Made by a program: the position numbers and the translations under genes. A DNA stretch of 64,000 nucleotides from contig JANCIK010000005.1 in the NCBI GenBank assembly GCA_028532985.1, positions 1,680,501-1,744,500 of the forward strand, written 5' to 3'. Under the pieces are notes generated by a model. The model searched no databases. It was not told the DNA's origin and was given only the letters and a program-made list of their open reading frames with translations. The stretch is from Stropharia rugosoannulata (Eukaryota > Basidiomycota > Agaricomycetes > Agaricales > Strophariaceae). Positions 49,549 through 61,470 of this stretch are shown here, piece by piece; the first letter of the stretch is position 1; the number at the start of each line of letters is the position of its first letter.

Positions 49549-50487
49549 ATGTCTTCTTCATCAACACCTCAATTCCCCAAACTGAACTCTGTCAACTATC
49601 CATCATGGTCTTCGTTCTCAGGGTGTTTGGCGCATTGTTTCTGGTGTATCTACTAAACCCAGACTGTCCTCACCGCCTACTGCAGCTGAGGAGACTGCGC
49701 TTGAAGCATGGTTAACAAAATGGGACAAGGCAGCTGGTATCATCTTCCTGGCAGTGGAGAATGACCAAATGATACATCTTAACAATGATTCTGACGATCC
49801 AGTCAAGATGTGGTCTGCACTCGCATCTGTGCACCTCCAGAAGCGTCCTGGTACACGCTTCAATGCCTACGACGACCTGTTCTCTATCAGGAAGCAGGAA
49901 GACGAGACCTTGCAGTCCTTGATGAACAGAGTGGACACTGCCATTCGCAGGATCCAGGATTTGCGTCCTGACAAGTACGACCTCACTAACTTGGATGAAG
50001 AACTCACCTGCATGACGCTTATCCGTGCACTACCAGATGAGTACAGCGCATTTGCATCGTCTCTGCTGCTTCGAGACACTCTCAACAAGACTGTGCTGCA
50101 GCAGGCCTTTGTGACAGAGGAAGCGCAACGTCGACATCGTGCTGCTGAATCATCTGCCGTTGCACTTGCACTCGCTGCACGCCAGAAAGCGGTCTCTGAC
50201 TCGCCTACTGGGCCATGCACGTTTTGTGGGTTAGACGGACACATGCAATCGACGTGCTTTCGATTTGAGCGGCACGGAAGGATGCAAGGTCGTCTGCACA
50301 ACAGGGCGCATCGCAAAAGCAAGGGAAATCGAGGGGTAGAGGGAAGGGCAAGCAGAAGGCAAATGCGGCGAAAGAAGAAAGCGAATCAACTGAAGAGTTT
50401 GCTGGTTCTGCAAGTGCTTGCTCCTCTAATGACTCTGGCATTGACACTGACTATGAATGGCTTGCAGACACGGGCACTACTAGCCAC
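49549..50487 (+). pseudogene. unit 1 gag with UBN2-type domain and CCHC knuckle
   Basis: The ATG at 49549 gives MSSSSTPQFPKLNSVNYPSW and then frameshifts at about 49615, where 20 nt present in group A (encoding the NMKAWLR region) are absent. In the next frame gag continues (GVWRIVSG, DDPVKMWSALASV, DEELTCMTLIRALPDEY, LQQAFVTEEAQRR) to the knuckle CTFCGLDGHMQSTC (C-X2-C-X4-H-X4-C) at about 50215. A one-base loss near 50270 shifts it again before the Lys-rich tail. Gag forms the particle and binds RNA; this copy cannot make it full length. Confidence 0.87.
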
Positions 50488-53400
50488 ATGACGCCTCATC
50501 GACAATGGATGTACGATTACAAGCCTCACGTCGTTCCCATTCGTCTTGCAGACCATACTATAGTATACTCGGCCGGTATAGGGTCAGTTGTCATCCACCC
50601 GGTTATTAATGGGAAGGAAGCGCCTTCTGTAGAGATATCTCGCATTTTACATGTACCATTGCTTAAGAATAAGTTACTTGCTTGTTTATACCTCACCAAA
50701 CGCAAAGGCATGATTATGGAAGTTGATGACAGTACTATGCACTTCAAGCGAAACGGCAAGACTCTGTTCACTGCAACGATTACTGCATCTCACAGTGGTA
50801 TCCTGAATGCGCTCACGGAGCCTGCTACACAGTCTGCAAATGCAACGTCGACTCTACCACTGAATGCTGAGCTATGGCATCGTCGTTGCGGACATCACAG
50901 CCATGCACACATCAACAAGCTGCTCTCGAAGGATCTGGTCACTGGCATGCTCGTAACATCGAAAGAGCAACCAGATCCGATTTGCGAAGCATGCTTAGCT
51001 GGCAAGATGACGTCTGGCACATTTCCGAGCTCAACTCGCAAATCGACGCAACCACTTGAATTGGTGCATTCTGACTTGCACGGTCCGCTCTCAGTGCCTA
51101 CGCCCGAGGGACATCGCTACTGGATCACATTCATCGACGACTGCACTCACCTGCATGCTGTCATGTTCCTGAAGCGCAAGTCAGACGCATTTGATGCATT
51201 TAAGGTGTACAAGGCATATGCAGAGAACCAGCTGAATGCGAAAATCAAGGCAATGCAGGATGACAAGGCTGGTGAATACATGTCAAACGAGTTTATACGG
51301 TTTATGGAGCAATGCAGCATTCACAGGCGCCACAGCACACGCAATCGGCCTCAGCAAAATGGTGTTGCTGAGCGTGCTAACCGCACTATTGCTGAGCACG
51401 TCACTGCAATGCTTGTAGAGGCAAAGCTCCCACTCTCGTTTTGGCGACTTGCAGTGTTTGCTTACATTCACGTGTGGAACAGGCTACCTATGTTGTCTCT
51501 GACTGACTCTGTTCCCTACACTGCATGGCATGGCAAGAAACCCGATATGAGCCATCTCCGTGTTTTTGGTTGTGCTGCGTATGTCTTTGTGCAGAGAGAC
51601 AAACGCAAGTCACTGCAACCACACGTTGAGAAGTGCATCTTTCGTCGGTTATCCTACAGGCTACAAAGGCTGGCAGTTCTACAATCCGTCCACTAAGAAG
51701 TATGTGATCTCGGAACGTGCTATCTTTGACAAACGCAGTTTTCCTGGTTTGAAGGTCACTTCACCAATCAACCTGTTTCCAAAGGGCATGCCTTCACACT
51801 TCTCAGATGTGCCACATTCTGGGGGGGATTCAACTGCTGCCTATTTGCCTGACTTGGATACTGATGACTCGGACGCACCAACTGCACCTGCTTCGGCGGG
51901 ACCAGCACCATCTGACTCGTCGTCTGACGACGAACACGATGCACCTACTCCCAACTCGCAGAAACCGACCACTAGTGCGAAATCGTCGAGTTTACCAAAG
52001 TGCTCAACTCTGCCTAATTCGCATTCTGGGAAATCACATGTGCATTCCGGTCCAACTGCTGGTCCTAGCAAGTCGAGTCAAGTACCATCGGATAGGGCGT
52101 CGAAAGACGAGTTTGACAGTACCACACCCAAGTTGGAGTCATCGCATCGCATTCCGCAATCGACGAAAACACCAACATGCTCAACTCGACGAGATCAGCA
52201 TTCTGCTCCAAACGTGCCCAAACTGCCTCGTACTGTTGCACCTCCCATTCCTGTGGAACCCAAGGTCGTTGCTGAGCCTCTGAGACGCACTACACGTGAA
52301 TCTCGTCCTCCTGGTGAATGGTGGAAAGTCAAACCTGCTGCTGTGCCCTCCCCGCCGTCTACGCCGCTTTCCGAGACTGACGACCTCGATAACGACGAAC
52401 TCAACAGTTACACTGTTGACGAAGGCTTGGAAGAGGTTCAGTTTGCTGGTGCTGCTACTGTGTCAGATCCCAAGAACTACAAGCAAGCACTCAAGGGCGA
52501 CGACGCAGACAGATGGCGAGATGCAGCAAACGCAGAGTACAACACACTGTTGCAGAACAACACATGGGAGATCGTCGACTTGCCACCTGGTGCAAAGGCA
52601 ATTGGTTCTGGTTGGGTCTTCAAGGTCAAGCGTCATGCAGATGGCACTGTGGAGCGTTACAAGGCTCGTATTGTCGCAAAGGGCTACAGTCAGCGTCCTG
52701 GAGTCGATTACACCGAAGTCTTTGCTCCCACCTTCCGTCCAGCAACCTTGCGCATGATACTGGCTATTGCAGCTACAGAAGACCTTGAGCTACGCTCTGT
52801 GGACATTTCGTCTGCATTCACAAACGGTGACTTGGATGAGGACATCTACATGCTGCAGCCTGAGGGATTCCATGAAGGCGCACCAAACAAGGTCTGCAAG
52901 TTGCGCAAGTTGCTTTACGGTCTCAAGCAATCAGCTAGGCAGTGGAACACAAAGTTGCATTCAGTTCTCACTGATATGGGCTTCAAGCGTGTGGAAGCAG
53001 ACAGGTCAGTGTACATCTACTCAGATGGCACAGTTCGCATTTTTGTGCCTATCTACATTGACGACATCACGTTTGCATCCAAATCGACTTCATCCATTGA
53101 CCGTGCTGTGAAGCAACTCAGTGAACGATTCAAATGCAGGGATCTTGGTGCGACGGAGTTTCTACTAGGTGTTGGCATTACCAGGGATCGCAGCAAACGC
53201 AAGATTTCGCTTCACCAGTGCCAGTTCATTCTGGACATGCTTGAACGTTACAGTATGCAAGATGCAATTCCTGTCACCACTCCTATGTCAGCTGGCACTG
53301 TCCTCACTCGTGCAATGGCACCTAGCAGTTCTGACGACATTGAGTTCATGCGAACGTTCCCTACCTCAGTGCCATCGGTTCCCTTCAGTATCTCGCCACA

Positions 53401-54023
53401 ATGACACGTCCTGACATCACACACACTGTGTCTTACCTCGCTCGCTTTAACAGCAATCCTGGACCGCAGCACTGGACAGCAGTCAAGCACTTGTTCAAGT
53501 ATCTGAAAGGAACACTTGAGTACAAGTTGGTTTACTCTGGTTCACTTGGTACAGATCTGTTCACAACTTACTGTGATGCTGCACACAGCGACTGCAAGGA
53601 CACTGGGCGCTCTACTGGTGGATATGTCGTTCTCATGGCTGGTGGTGCAATTAGCTGGTCTAGCAAATTGCAGAGCATTGTCACGCTCTCTACCACTGAA
53701 GCTGAGTTTGTTGCTGCTGTTGAGGCTGGCAAGGAGATCTCCTGGATGCGCAACATTCTGCGCGAGTTTGGCTTTACGATTCCGGTTCCTCCACACTGCA
53801 CATTGACAATCAGTCTGCTATCAGTGTATCGAAGAACCCAGAGCACCACGGACGCATGAAGCACCTTGACCTTTGCTTTTACTGGCTACGCGGCGCTGTA
53901 CAGAACAGGATCATCACACCTTCATTTATACCAACCACACAGCAGGTAGCTGACATTCTCACCAAACCGCTCTCAGCAGCGAAAGTAGATTACTGTCGCT
54001 CTCATATGGGAGTTCGTCCATAG
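50488..54023 (+). pseudogene. unit 1 pol: PR, IN, RT, RNase H
   Basis: The protease DTG lies just upstream at about 50467; then IRLADHTIVYSAGIG, pre-integrase (ELWHRRCGHHSHAHINK, PICEACLAGK), integrase (HSDLHGP, MQDDKAGEY, NGVAERANRTI), linker, RT with YIDD and RNase H. Frame breaks: an extra T at about 51641 (ATCTTTCG), a lost A at about 53353 and a lost C at about 53789, all in short runs. Gag and pol would be a single frame of about 1,490 codons without the lesions, as is usual for copia. Confidence 0.88.
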
Positions 54024-54065
54024 TGTACATACTGTAGTATAGAGACTGCTTTGGTCACGGGGGAG

Positions 54066-54270
54066 TGTTAGATTACATAGGCAATCATCACCATCAGCAG
54101 TTAAGATTAGATAGTGCGGACTATAATTAGTTCGCTCCACATTTAGCTTAGTTCGCTCCTGGTAGTATATATAGCATGTACTAGTGTAGATGCCTCTTAA
54201 TCATCCATTACTACTACCATCCCACCTGAGTTAGGGCGCTCTCTGTGCCTATAAGCATCCGCTTTTAACA
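54066..54270 (+). repeat. LTR shared by units 1 and 2
   Basis: 205 bp, identical to the unit 1 LTR except for one G lost in a GGGG run. Preceded by the polypurine tract CGGGGGAG of unit 1 and followed by the PBS of unit 2, so it serves both. Confidence 0.93.
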
Positions 54271-55035
54271 GGTTATGAGCCCTGCGCTCTGAGCAGTCCC
54301 TACTCATTGCTACTCTCTCTTATTCTCACTCTCCTTTCACCTGGGTGGCTTGGTACTTAACCTAACACTCATTCGCGCTCGTTTCGCCTCGTTGTTTCAC
54401 GAGCAGGACCGCCACGTCACGACCGTCGTTCTGGTACCACTCTCGTTCCGCGAGCTCAATCGGTCCTCGTGCAATTCGCTTTTTTCTTTACAGGTCTACT
54501 GCACTCTCTTGGTTTCACCAGAGACTGCTTCAGCTTTGGGCTTCCCAGAGCTGTCCGCTCTTTGCGCTTTTAGGGCTTCCTGATCGTCGCCCCACTCCGT
54601 TCTTTCGAGGATCCACTCTCCATACGTCCCCCTCGCTACCTGCCGACTGCCACGTCACTACGCTCCGTCGTTCTTCCGCAATCGACCGGTCTTCACCAGA
54701 GTGCTCAACTCCTCGAGTTAGGACCTCGAAATTTGTTCAGCTCACTGCGACCTCCCATCGACGTCGACTCCGTTGCAACTCAGCATACCGATTTCTTGAT
54801 CATCGATACATCGAGCCCCTAAGTCTCATCTCCATTGGTTGCATCGTTGTCGAGCAATTCACACTTTAGTACCCAAGTGCTCAACTCCTCGAGTTTGCAA
54901 CTCCAATTTTGTCGTCGTTGCCACGCCTCGAGTTCGTCGTTGTTACCCCTATAACTTGGCAGTCCTAGGTTTCGCGTGTTCGACTATCGGTCCACCCACT
55001 CTCACGTCGATCGCATCTCTCATCGTTCTGCAATC
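54271..55035 (+). other. unit 2 PBS and leader
   Basis: PBS at 54271-54294 and leader as in unit 1, differing by homopolymer lengths. No gene. Confidence 0.7.
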
Positions 55036-55985
55036 ATGTCTTCTTCATCAACACCTCAATTCCCCAAACTGAACTCTGTCAACTATCCATCATGGTCTTC
55101 GTTCTCAGGGTGTTTGGCGCATTGTTTCTGGTGTATCTACTAAACCCAGACTGTCCTCACCGCCTACTGCAGCTGAGGAGACTGCGCTTGAAGCATGGTT
55201 AACAAAATGGGACAAGGCAGCTGGTATCATCTTCCTGGCAGTGGAGAATGACCAAATGATACATCTTAACAATGATTCTGACGATCCAGTCAAGATGTGG
55301 TCTGCACTCGCATCTGTGCACCTCCAGAAGCGTCCTGGTACACGCTTCAATGCCTACGACGACCTGTTCTCTATCAGGAAGCAGGAAGACGAGACCTTGC
55401 AGTCCTTGATGAACAGAGTGGACACTGCCATTCGCAGGATCCAGGATTTGCGTCCTGACAAGTACGACCTCACTAACTTGGATGAAGAACTCACCTGCAT
55501 GACGCTTATCCGTGCACTACCAGATGAGTACAGCGCATTTGCATCGTCTCTGCTGCTTCGAGACACTCTCAACAAGACTGTGCTGCAGCAGGCCTTTGTG
55601 ACAGAGGAAGCGCAACGTCGACATCGTGCTGCTGAATCATCTGCCGTTGCACTTGCACTCGCTGCACGCCAGAAAGCGGTCTCTGACTCGCCTACTGGGC
55701 CATGCACGTTTTGTGGTTAGACGGACACATGCAATCGACGTGCTTTCGATTTGAGCGTGCACGGAAGGATGCAAGGTCGTCTGCACAACAGGGCGCATCG
55801 CAAAAGCAAGGGAAATCGAGGGGTAGAGGGAAGGGCAAGCAGAAGGCAAATGCGGCGAAGAAAGCGAATCAACTGAAGAGTTTGCTGGTTCTGCAAGTGC
55901 TTGCTCCTCTAATGACTCTGGCATTGACACTGACTATGAATGGCTTGCAGACACGGGCACTACTAGCCACATGACGCCTCATCGA
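55036..55985 (+). pseudogene. unit 2 gag
   Basis: Same 20-nt deletion after NYPSWSS. One G is lost in the knuckle (TTTTGTGGTTAG, about 55712), putting a stop in place of GLD. Four nt are lost in the Lys-rich tail (about 55857). Confidence 0.86.
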
Positions 55986-58900
55986 CAATGGATGTACGAT
56001 TACAAGCCTCACGTCGTTCCATTCGTCTTGCAGACCATACTATAGTATACTCGGCCGGTATAGGGTCAGTTGTCATCCACCCGGTTATTAATGGGAAGGA
56101 AGCGCCTTCTGTAGAGATATCTCGCATTTTACATGTACCATTGCTTAAGAATAAGTTACTTGCTTGTTTATACCTCACCAAACGCAAAGGCATGATTATG
56201 GAAGTTGATGACAGTACTATGCACTTCAAGCGAAACGGCAAGACTCTGTTCACTGCAACGATTACTGCATCTCACAGTGGTATCCTGAATGCGCTCACGG
56301 AGCCTGCTACACAGTCTGCAAATGCAACGTCGACTCTACCACTGAATGCTGAGCTATGGCATCGTCGTTGCGGACATCACAGCCATGCACACATCAACAA
56401 GCTGCTCTCGAAGGATCTGGTCACTGGCATGCTCGTAACATCGAAAGAGCAACCAGATCCGATTTGCGAAGCATGCTTAGCTGGCAAGATGACGTCTGGC
56501 ACATTTCCGAGCTCAACTCGCAAATCGACGCAACCACTTGAATTGGTGCATTCTGACTTGCACGGTCCGCTCTCAGTGCCTACGCCCGAGGGACATCGCT
56601 ACTGGATCACATTCATCGACGACTGCACTCACCTGCATGCTGTCATGTTCCTGAAGCGCAAGTCAGACGCATTTGATGCATTTAAGGTGTACAAGGCATA
56701 TGCAGAGAACCAGCTGAATGCGAAAATCAAGGCAATGCAGGATGACAAGGCTGGTGAATACATGTCAAACGAGTTTATACGGTTTATGGAGCAATGCAGC
56801 ATTCACAGGCGCCACAGCACACGCAATCGGCCTCAGCAAAATGGTGTTGCTGAACGTGCTAACCGCACTATTGCTGAGCACGTCACTGCAATGCTTGTAG
56901 AGGCAAAGCTCCCACTCTCGTTTTGGCGACTTGCAGTGTTTGCTTACATTCACGTGTGGAACAGGCTACCTATGTTGTCTCTGACTGACTCTGTTCCCTA
57001 CACTGCATGGCATGGCAAGAAACCCGATATGAGCCATCTCCGTGTTTTTGGTTGTGCTGCGTATGTCTTTGTGCAGAGAGACAAACGCAAGTCACTGCAA
57101 CCACACGTTGAGAAGTGCATCTTCGTCGGTTATCCTACAGGCTACAAAGGCTGGCAGTTCTACAATCCGTCCACTAAGAAGTATGTGATCTCGAACGTGC
57201 TATCTTTGACAAACGCAGTTTTCCTGGTTTGAAGGTCACTTCACCAATCAACCTGTTTCCAAAGGGCATGCCTTCACACTTCTCAGATGTGCCACATTCT
57301 GGGGGGGATTCAACTGCTGCCTATTTGCCTGACTTGGATACTGATGACTCGGACGCACCAACTGCACCTGCTTCGGCGGGACCAGCACCATCTGACTCGT
57401 CGTCTGACGACGAACACGATGCACCTACTCCCAACTCGCAGAAACCGACCACTAGTGCGAAATCGTCGAGTTTACCAAAGTGCTCAACTCTGCCTAATTC
57501 GCATTCTGGGAAATCACATGTGCATTCCGGTCCAACTGCTGGTCCTAGCAAGTCGAGTCAAGTACCATCGGATAGGGCGTCGAAAGACGAGTTTGACAGT
57601 ACCACACCCAAGTTGGAGTCATCGCATCGCATTCCGCAATCGACGAAAACACCAACATGCTCAACTCGACGAGATCAGCATTCTGCTCCAAACGTGCCCA
57701 AACTGCCTCGTACTGTTGCACCTCCCATTCCTGTGGAACCCAAGGTCGTTGCTGAGCCTCTGAGACGCACTACACGTGAATCTCGTCCTCCTGGTGAATG
57801 GTGGAAAGTCAAACCTGCTGCTGTGCCCCTCCGCCGTCTACGCCGCTTTCCGAGACTGACGACCTCGATAACGACGAACTCAACAGTTACACTGTTGACG
57901 AAGGCTTGGAAGAGGTTCAGTTTGCTGGTGCTGCTACTGTGTCAGATCCCAAGAACTACAAGCAAGCACTCAAGGGCGACGACGCAGACAGATGGCGAGA
58001 TGCAGCAAACGCAGAGTACAACACACTGTTGCAGAACAACACATGGGAGATCGTCGACTTGCCACCTGGTGCAAAGGCAATTGGTTCTGGTTGGGTCTTC
58101 AAGGTCAAGCGTCATGCAGATGGCACTGTGGAGCGTTACAAGGCTCGTATTGTCGCAAAGGGCTACAGTCAGCGTCCTGGAGTCGATTACACCGAAGTCT
58201 TTGCTCCCACCTTCCGTCCAGCAACCTTGCGCATGATACTGGCTATTGCAGCTACAGAAGACCTTGAGCTACGCTCTGTGGACATTTCGTCTGCATTCAC
58301 AAACGGTGACTTGGATGAGGACATCTACATGCTGCAGCCTGAGGGATTCCATGAAGGCGCACCAAACAAGGTCTGCAAGTTGCGCAAGTTGCTTTACGGT
58401 CTCAAGCAATCAGCTAGGCAGTGGAACACAAAGTTGCATTCAGTTCTCACTGATATGGGCTTCAAGCGTGTGGAAGCAGACAGGTCAGTGTACATCTACT
58501 CAGATGGCACAGTTCGCATTTTTGTGCCTATCTACATTGACGACATCACGTTTGCATCCAAATCGACTTCATCCATTGACCGTGCTGTGAAGCAACTCAG
58601 TGAACGATTCAAATGCAGGGATCTTGGTGCGACGGAGTTTCTACTAGGTGTTGGCATTACCAGGGATCGCAGCAAACGCAAGATTTCGCTTCACCAGTGC
58701 CAGTTCATTCTGGACATGCTTGAACGTTACAGTATGCAAGATGCAATTCCTGTCACCACTCCTATGTCAGCTGGCACTGTCCTCACTCGTGCAATGGCAC
58801 CTAGCAGTTCTGACGACATTGAGTTCATGCGAAACGTTCCCTACCTCAGTGCCATCGGTTCCCTTCAGTATCTCGCCACAATGACACGTCCTGACATCAC

Positions 58901-59504
58901 ACACACTGTGTCTTACCTCGCTCGCTTTAACAGCAATCCTGGACCGCAGCACTGGACAGCAGTCAAGCACTTGTTCAAGTATCTGAAAGGAACACTTGAG
59001 TACAAGTTGGTTTACTCTGGTTCACTTGGTACAGATCTGTTCACAACTTACTGTGATGCTGCACACAGCGACTGCAAGGACACTGGGCGCTCTACTGGTG
59101 GATATGTCGTTCTCATGGCTGGTGGTGCAATTAGCTGGTCTAGCAAATTGCAGAGCATTGTCACGCTCTCTACCACTGAAGCTGAGTTTGTTGCTGCTGT
59201 TGAGGCTGGCAAGGAGATCTCCTGGATGCGCAACATTCTGCGCGAGTTTGGCTTTACGATTCCGGTTCCCTCCACACTGCACATTGACAATCAGTCTGCT
59301 ATCAGTGTATCGAAGAACCCAGAGCACCACGGACGCATGAAGCACCTTGACCTTTGCTTTTACTGGCTACGCGACGCTGTACAGAACAGGATCATCACAC
59401 CTTCATTTATACCAACCACACAGCAGGTAGCTGACATTCTCACCAAACCGCTCTCAGCAGCGAAAGTAGATTACTGTCGCTCTCATATGGGAGTTCGTCC
59501 ATAG
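55986..59504 (+). pseudogene. unit 2 pol: PR, IN, RT, RNase H
   Basis: PR to IN is one open frame of about 400 codons (55988-57193) with all integrase acidic residues. One base is lost at about 56022 (GTTCCATTC), another at about 57194 (TCGAACGTG) and more in a C run at about 57828. The RT-RNase H part, 57798-59504, is open for about 560 codons to the normal CRSHMGVRP stop and has YIDD and complete RNase H motifs. Confidence 0.88.
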
Positions 59505-59546
59505 TGTACATACTGTAGTATAGAGACTGCTTTGGTCACGGGGGAG

Positions 59547-59752
59547 TGTTAGATTACATAGGCAATCATCACCATCAGCAGTTAAGATTAGATAGTGCGG
59601 ACTATAATTAGTTCGCTCCACATTTAGCTTAGTTCGCTCCTGGTAGTATATATAGCATGTACTAGTGTAGATGCCTCTTAATCATCCATTACTACTACCA
59701 TCCCACCTGAGTTAGGGGCGCTCTCTGTGCCTATAAGCATCCGCTTTTAACA
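59547..59752 (+). repeat. LTR shared by units 2 and 3
   Basis: 206 bp, identical to the unit 1 LTR by eye. Polypurine tract before it, PBS after it. Confidence 0.93.
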
Positions 59753-60521
59753 GGTTATGAGCCCTGCGCTCTGAGCAGTCCCTACTCATTGCTACTCTCT
59801 CTTATTCTCACTCTCCTTTCACCTGGGTGGCTTGGTACTTAACCTAACACTCATTCGCGCTCGTTTCGCCTCGTTGTTTCACGAGCAGGACCGCCACGTC
59901 ACGACCGTCGTTCTGGTACCACTCTCGTTCCGCGAGCTCAATCGGTCCTCGTGCAATTCGCTTTTTTTTCTTTACAGGTCTACTGCACTCTCTTGGTTTC
60001 ACCAGAGACTGCTTCAGCTTTGGGCTTCCCAGAGCTGTCCGCTCTTTTGCGCTTTTAGGGCTTCCCTGATCGTCGCCCCACTCCGTTCTTTCGAGGATCC
60101 ACTCTCCATACGTCCCCCTCGCTACCTGCCGACTGCCACGTCACTACGCTCCGTCGTTCTTCCGCAATCGACCGGTCTTCACCAGAGTGCTCAACTCCTC
60201 GAGTTAGGACCTCGAAATTTGTTCAGCTCACTGCGACCTCCCATCGACGTCGACTCCGTTGCAACTCAGCATACCGATTTCTTGATCATCGATACATCGA
60301 GCCCCTAAGTCTCATCTCCATTGGTTGCATCGTTGTCGAGCAATTCACACTTTAGTACCCAAGTGCTCAACTCCTCGAGTTTGCAACTCCAATTTTGTCG
60401 TCGTTGCCACGCCTCGAGTTCGTCGTTGTTACCCCTATAACTTGGCAGTCCTAGGTTTCGCGTGTTCGACTATCGGTCCACCCACTCTCACGTCGATCGC
60501 ATCTCTCATCGTTCTGCAATC
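59753..60521 (+). other. unit 3 PBS and leader
   Basis: PBS at 59753-59776, then leader as in units 1 and 2. One run-length change (CTTCCCTGATC) distinguishes it. No gene. Confidence 0.7.
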
Positions 60522-61470
60522 ATGTCTTCTTCATCAACACCTCAATTCCCCAAACTGAACTCTGTCAACTATCCATCATGGTCTTCGTTCTCAGGGTGTT
60601 TGGCGCATTGTTTCTGGTGTATCTACTAAACCCAGACTGTCCTCACCGCCTACTGCAGCTGAGGAGACTGCGCTTGAAGCATGGTTAACAAAATGGGACA
60701 AGGCAGCTGGTATCATCTTCCTGGCAGTGGAGAATGACCAAATGATACATCTTAACAATGATTCTGACGATCCAGTCAAGATGTGGTCTGCACTCGCATC
60801 TGTGCACCTCCAGAAGCGTCCTGGTACACGCTTCAATGCCTACGACGACCTGTTCTCTATCAGGAAGCAGGAAGACGAGACCTTGCAGTCCTTGATGAAC
60901 AGAGTGGACACTGCCATTCGCAGGATCCAGGATTTGCGTCCTGACAAGTACGACCTCACTAACTTGGATGAAGAACTCACCTGCATGACGCTTATCCGTG
61001 CACTACCAGATGAGTACAGCGCATTTGCATCGTCTCTGCTGCTTCGAGACACTCTCAACAAGACTGTGCTGCAGCAGGCCTTTGTGACAGAGGAAGCGCA
61101 ACGTCGACATCGTGCTGCTGAATCATCTGCCGTTGCACTTGCACTCGCTGCACGCCAGAAAGCGGTCTCTGACTCGCCTACTGGGCCATGCACGTTTTGT
61201 GGTTAGACGGACACATGCAATCGACGTGCTTTCGATTTGAGCGTGCACGGAAGGATGCAAGGTCGTCTGCACAACAGGGCGCATCGCAAAAGCAAGGGAA
61301 ATCGAGGGGTAGAGGGAAGGGCAAGCAGAAGGCAAATGCGAAAGAAGAAAGCGAATCAACTGAAGAGTTTGCTGGTTCTGCAAGTGCTTGCTCCTCTAAT
61401 GACTCTGGCATTGACACTGACTATGAATGGCTTGCAGACACGGGCACTACTAGCCACATGACGCCTCATC
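60522..61470 (+). pseudogene. unit 3 gag
   Basis: Carries the shared 20-nt deletion, the same G loss in the knuckle as unit 2 (about 61201), and a 3-nt (in-frame) loss in the Lys-rich tail. Confidence 0.86.

Noticed and set aside
49549..50487. Gag-pol programmed frameshift in group B
   Set aside because: The 719-codon frame of unit 3 runs from the gag knuckle through PR into IN, so gag and pol share a frame. The breaks are unit-specific indels.
51825..51840. Programmed frameshift at the G7 run in the copia linker (TCTGGGGGGGATT)
   Set aside because: The run encodes SGGD in frame and keeps seven G in all copies; the same frame continues on both sides.
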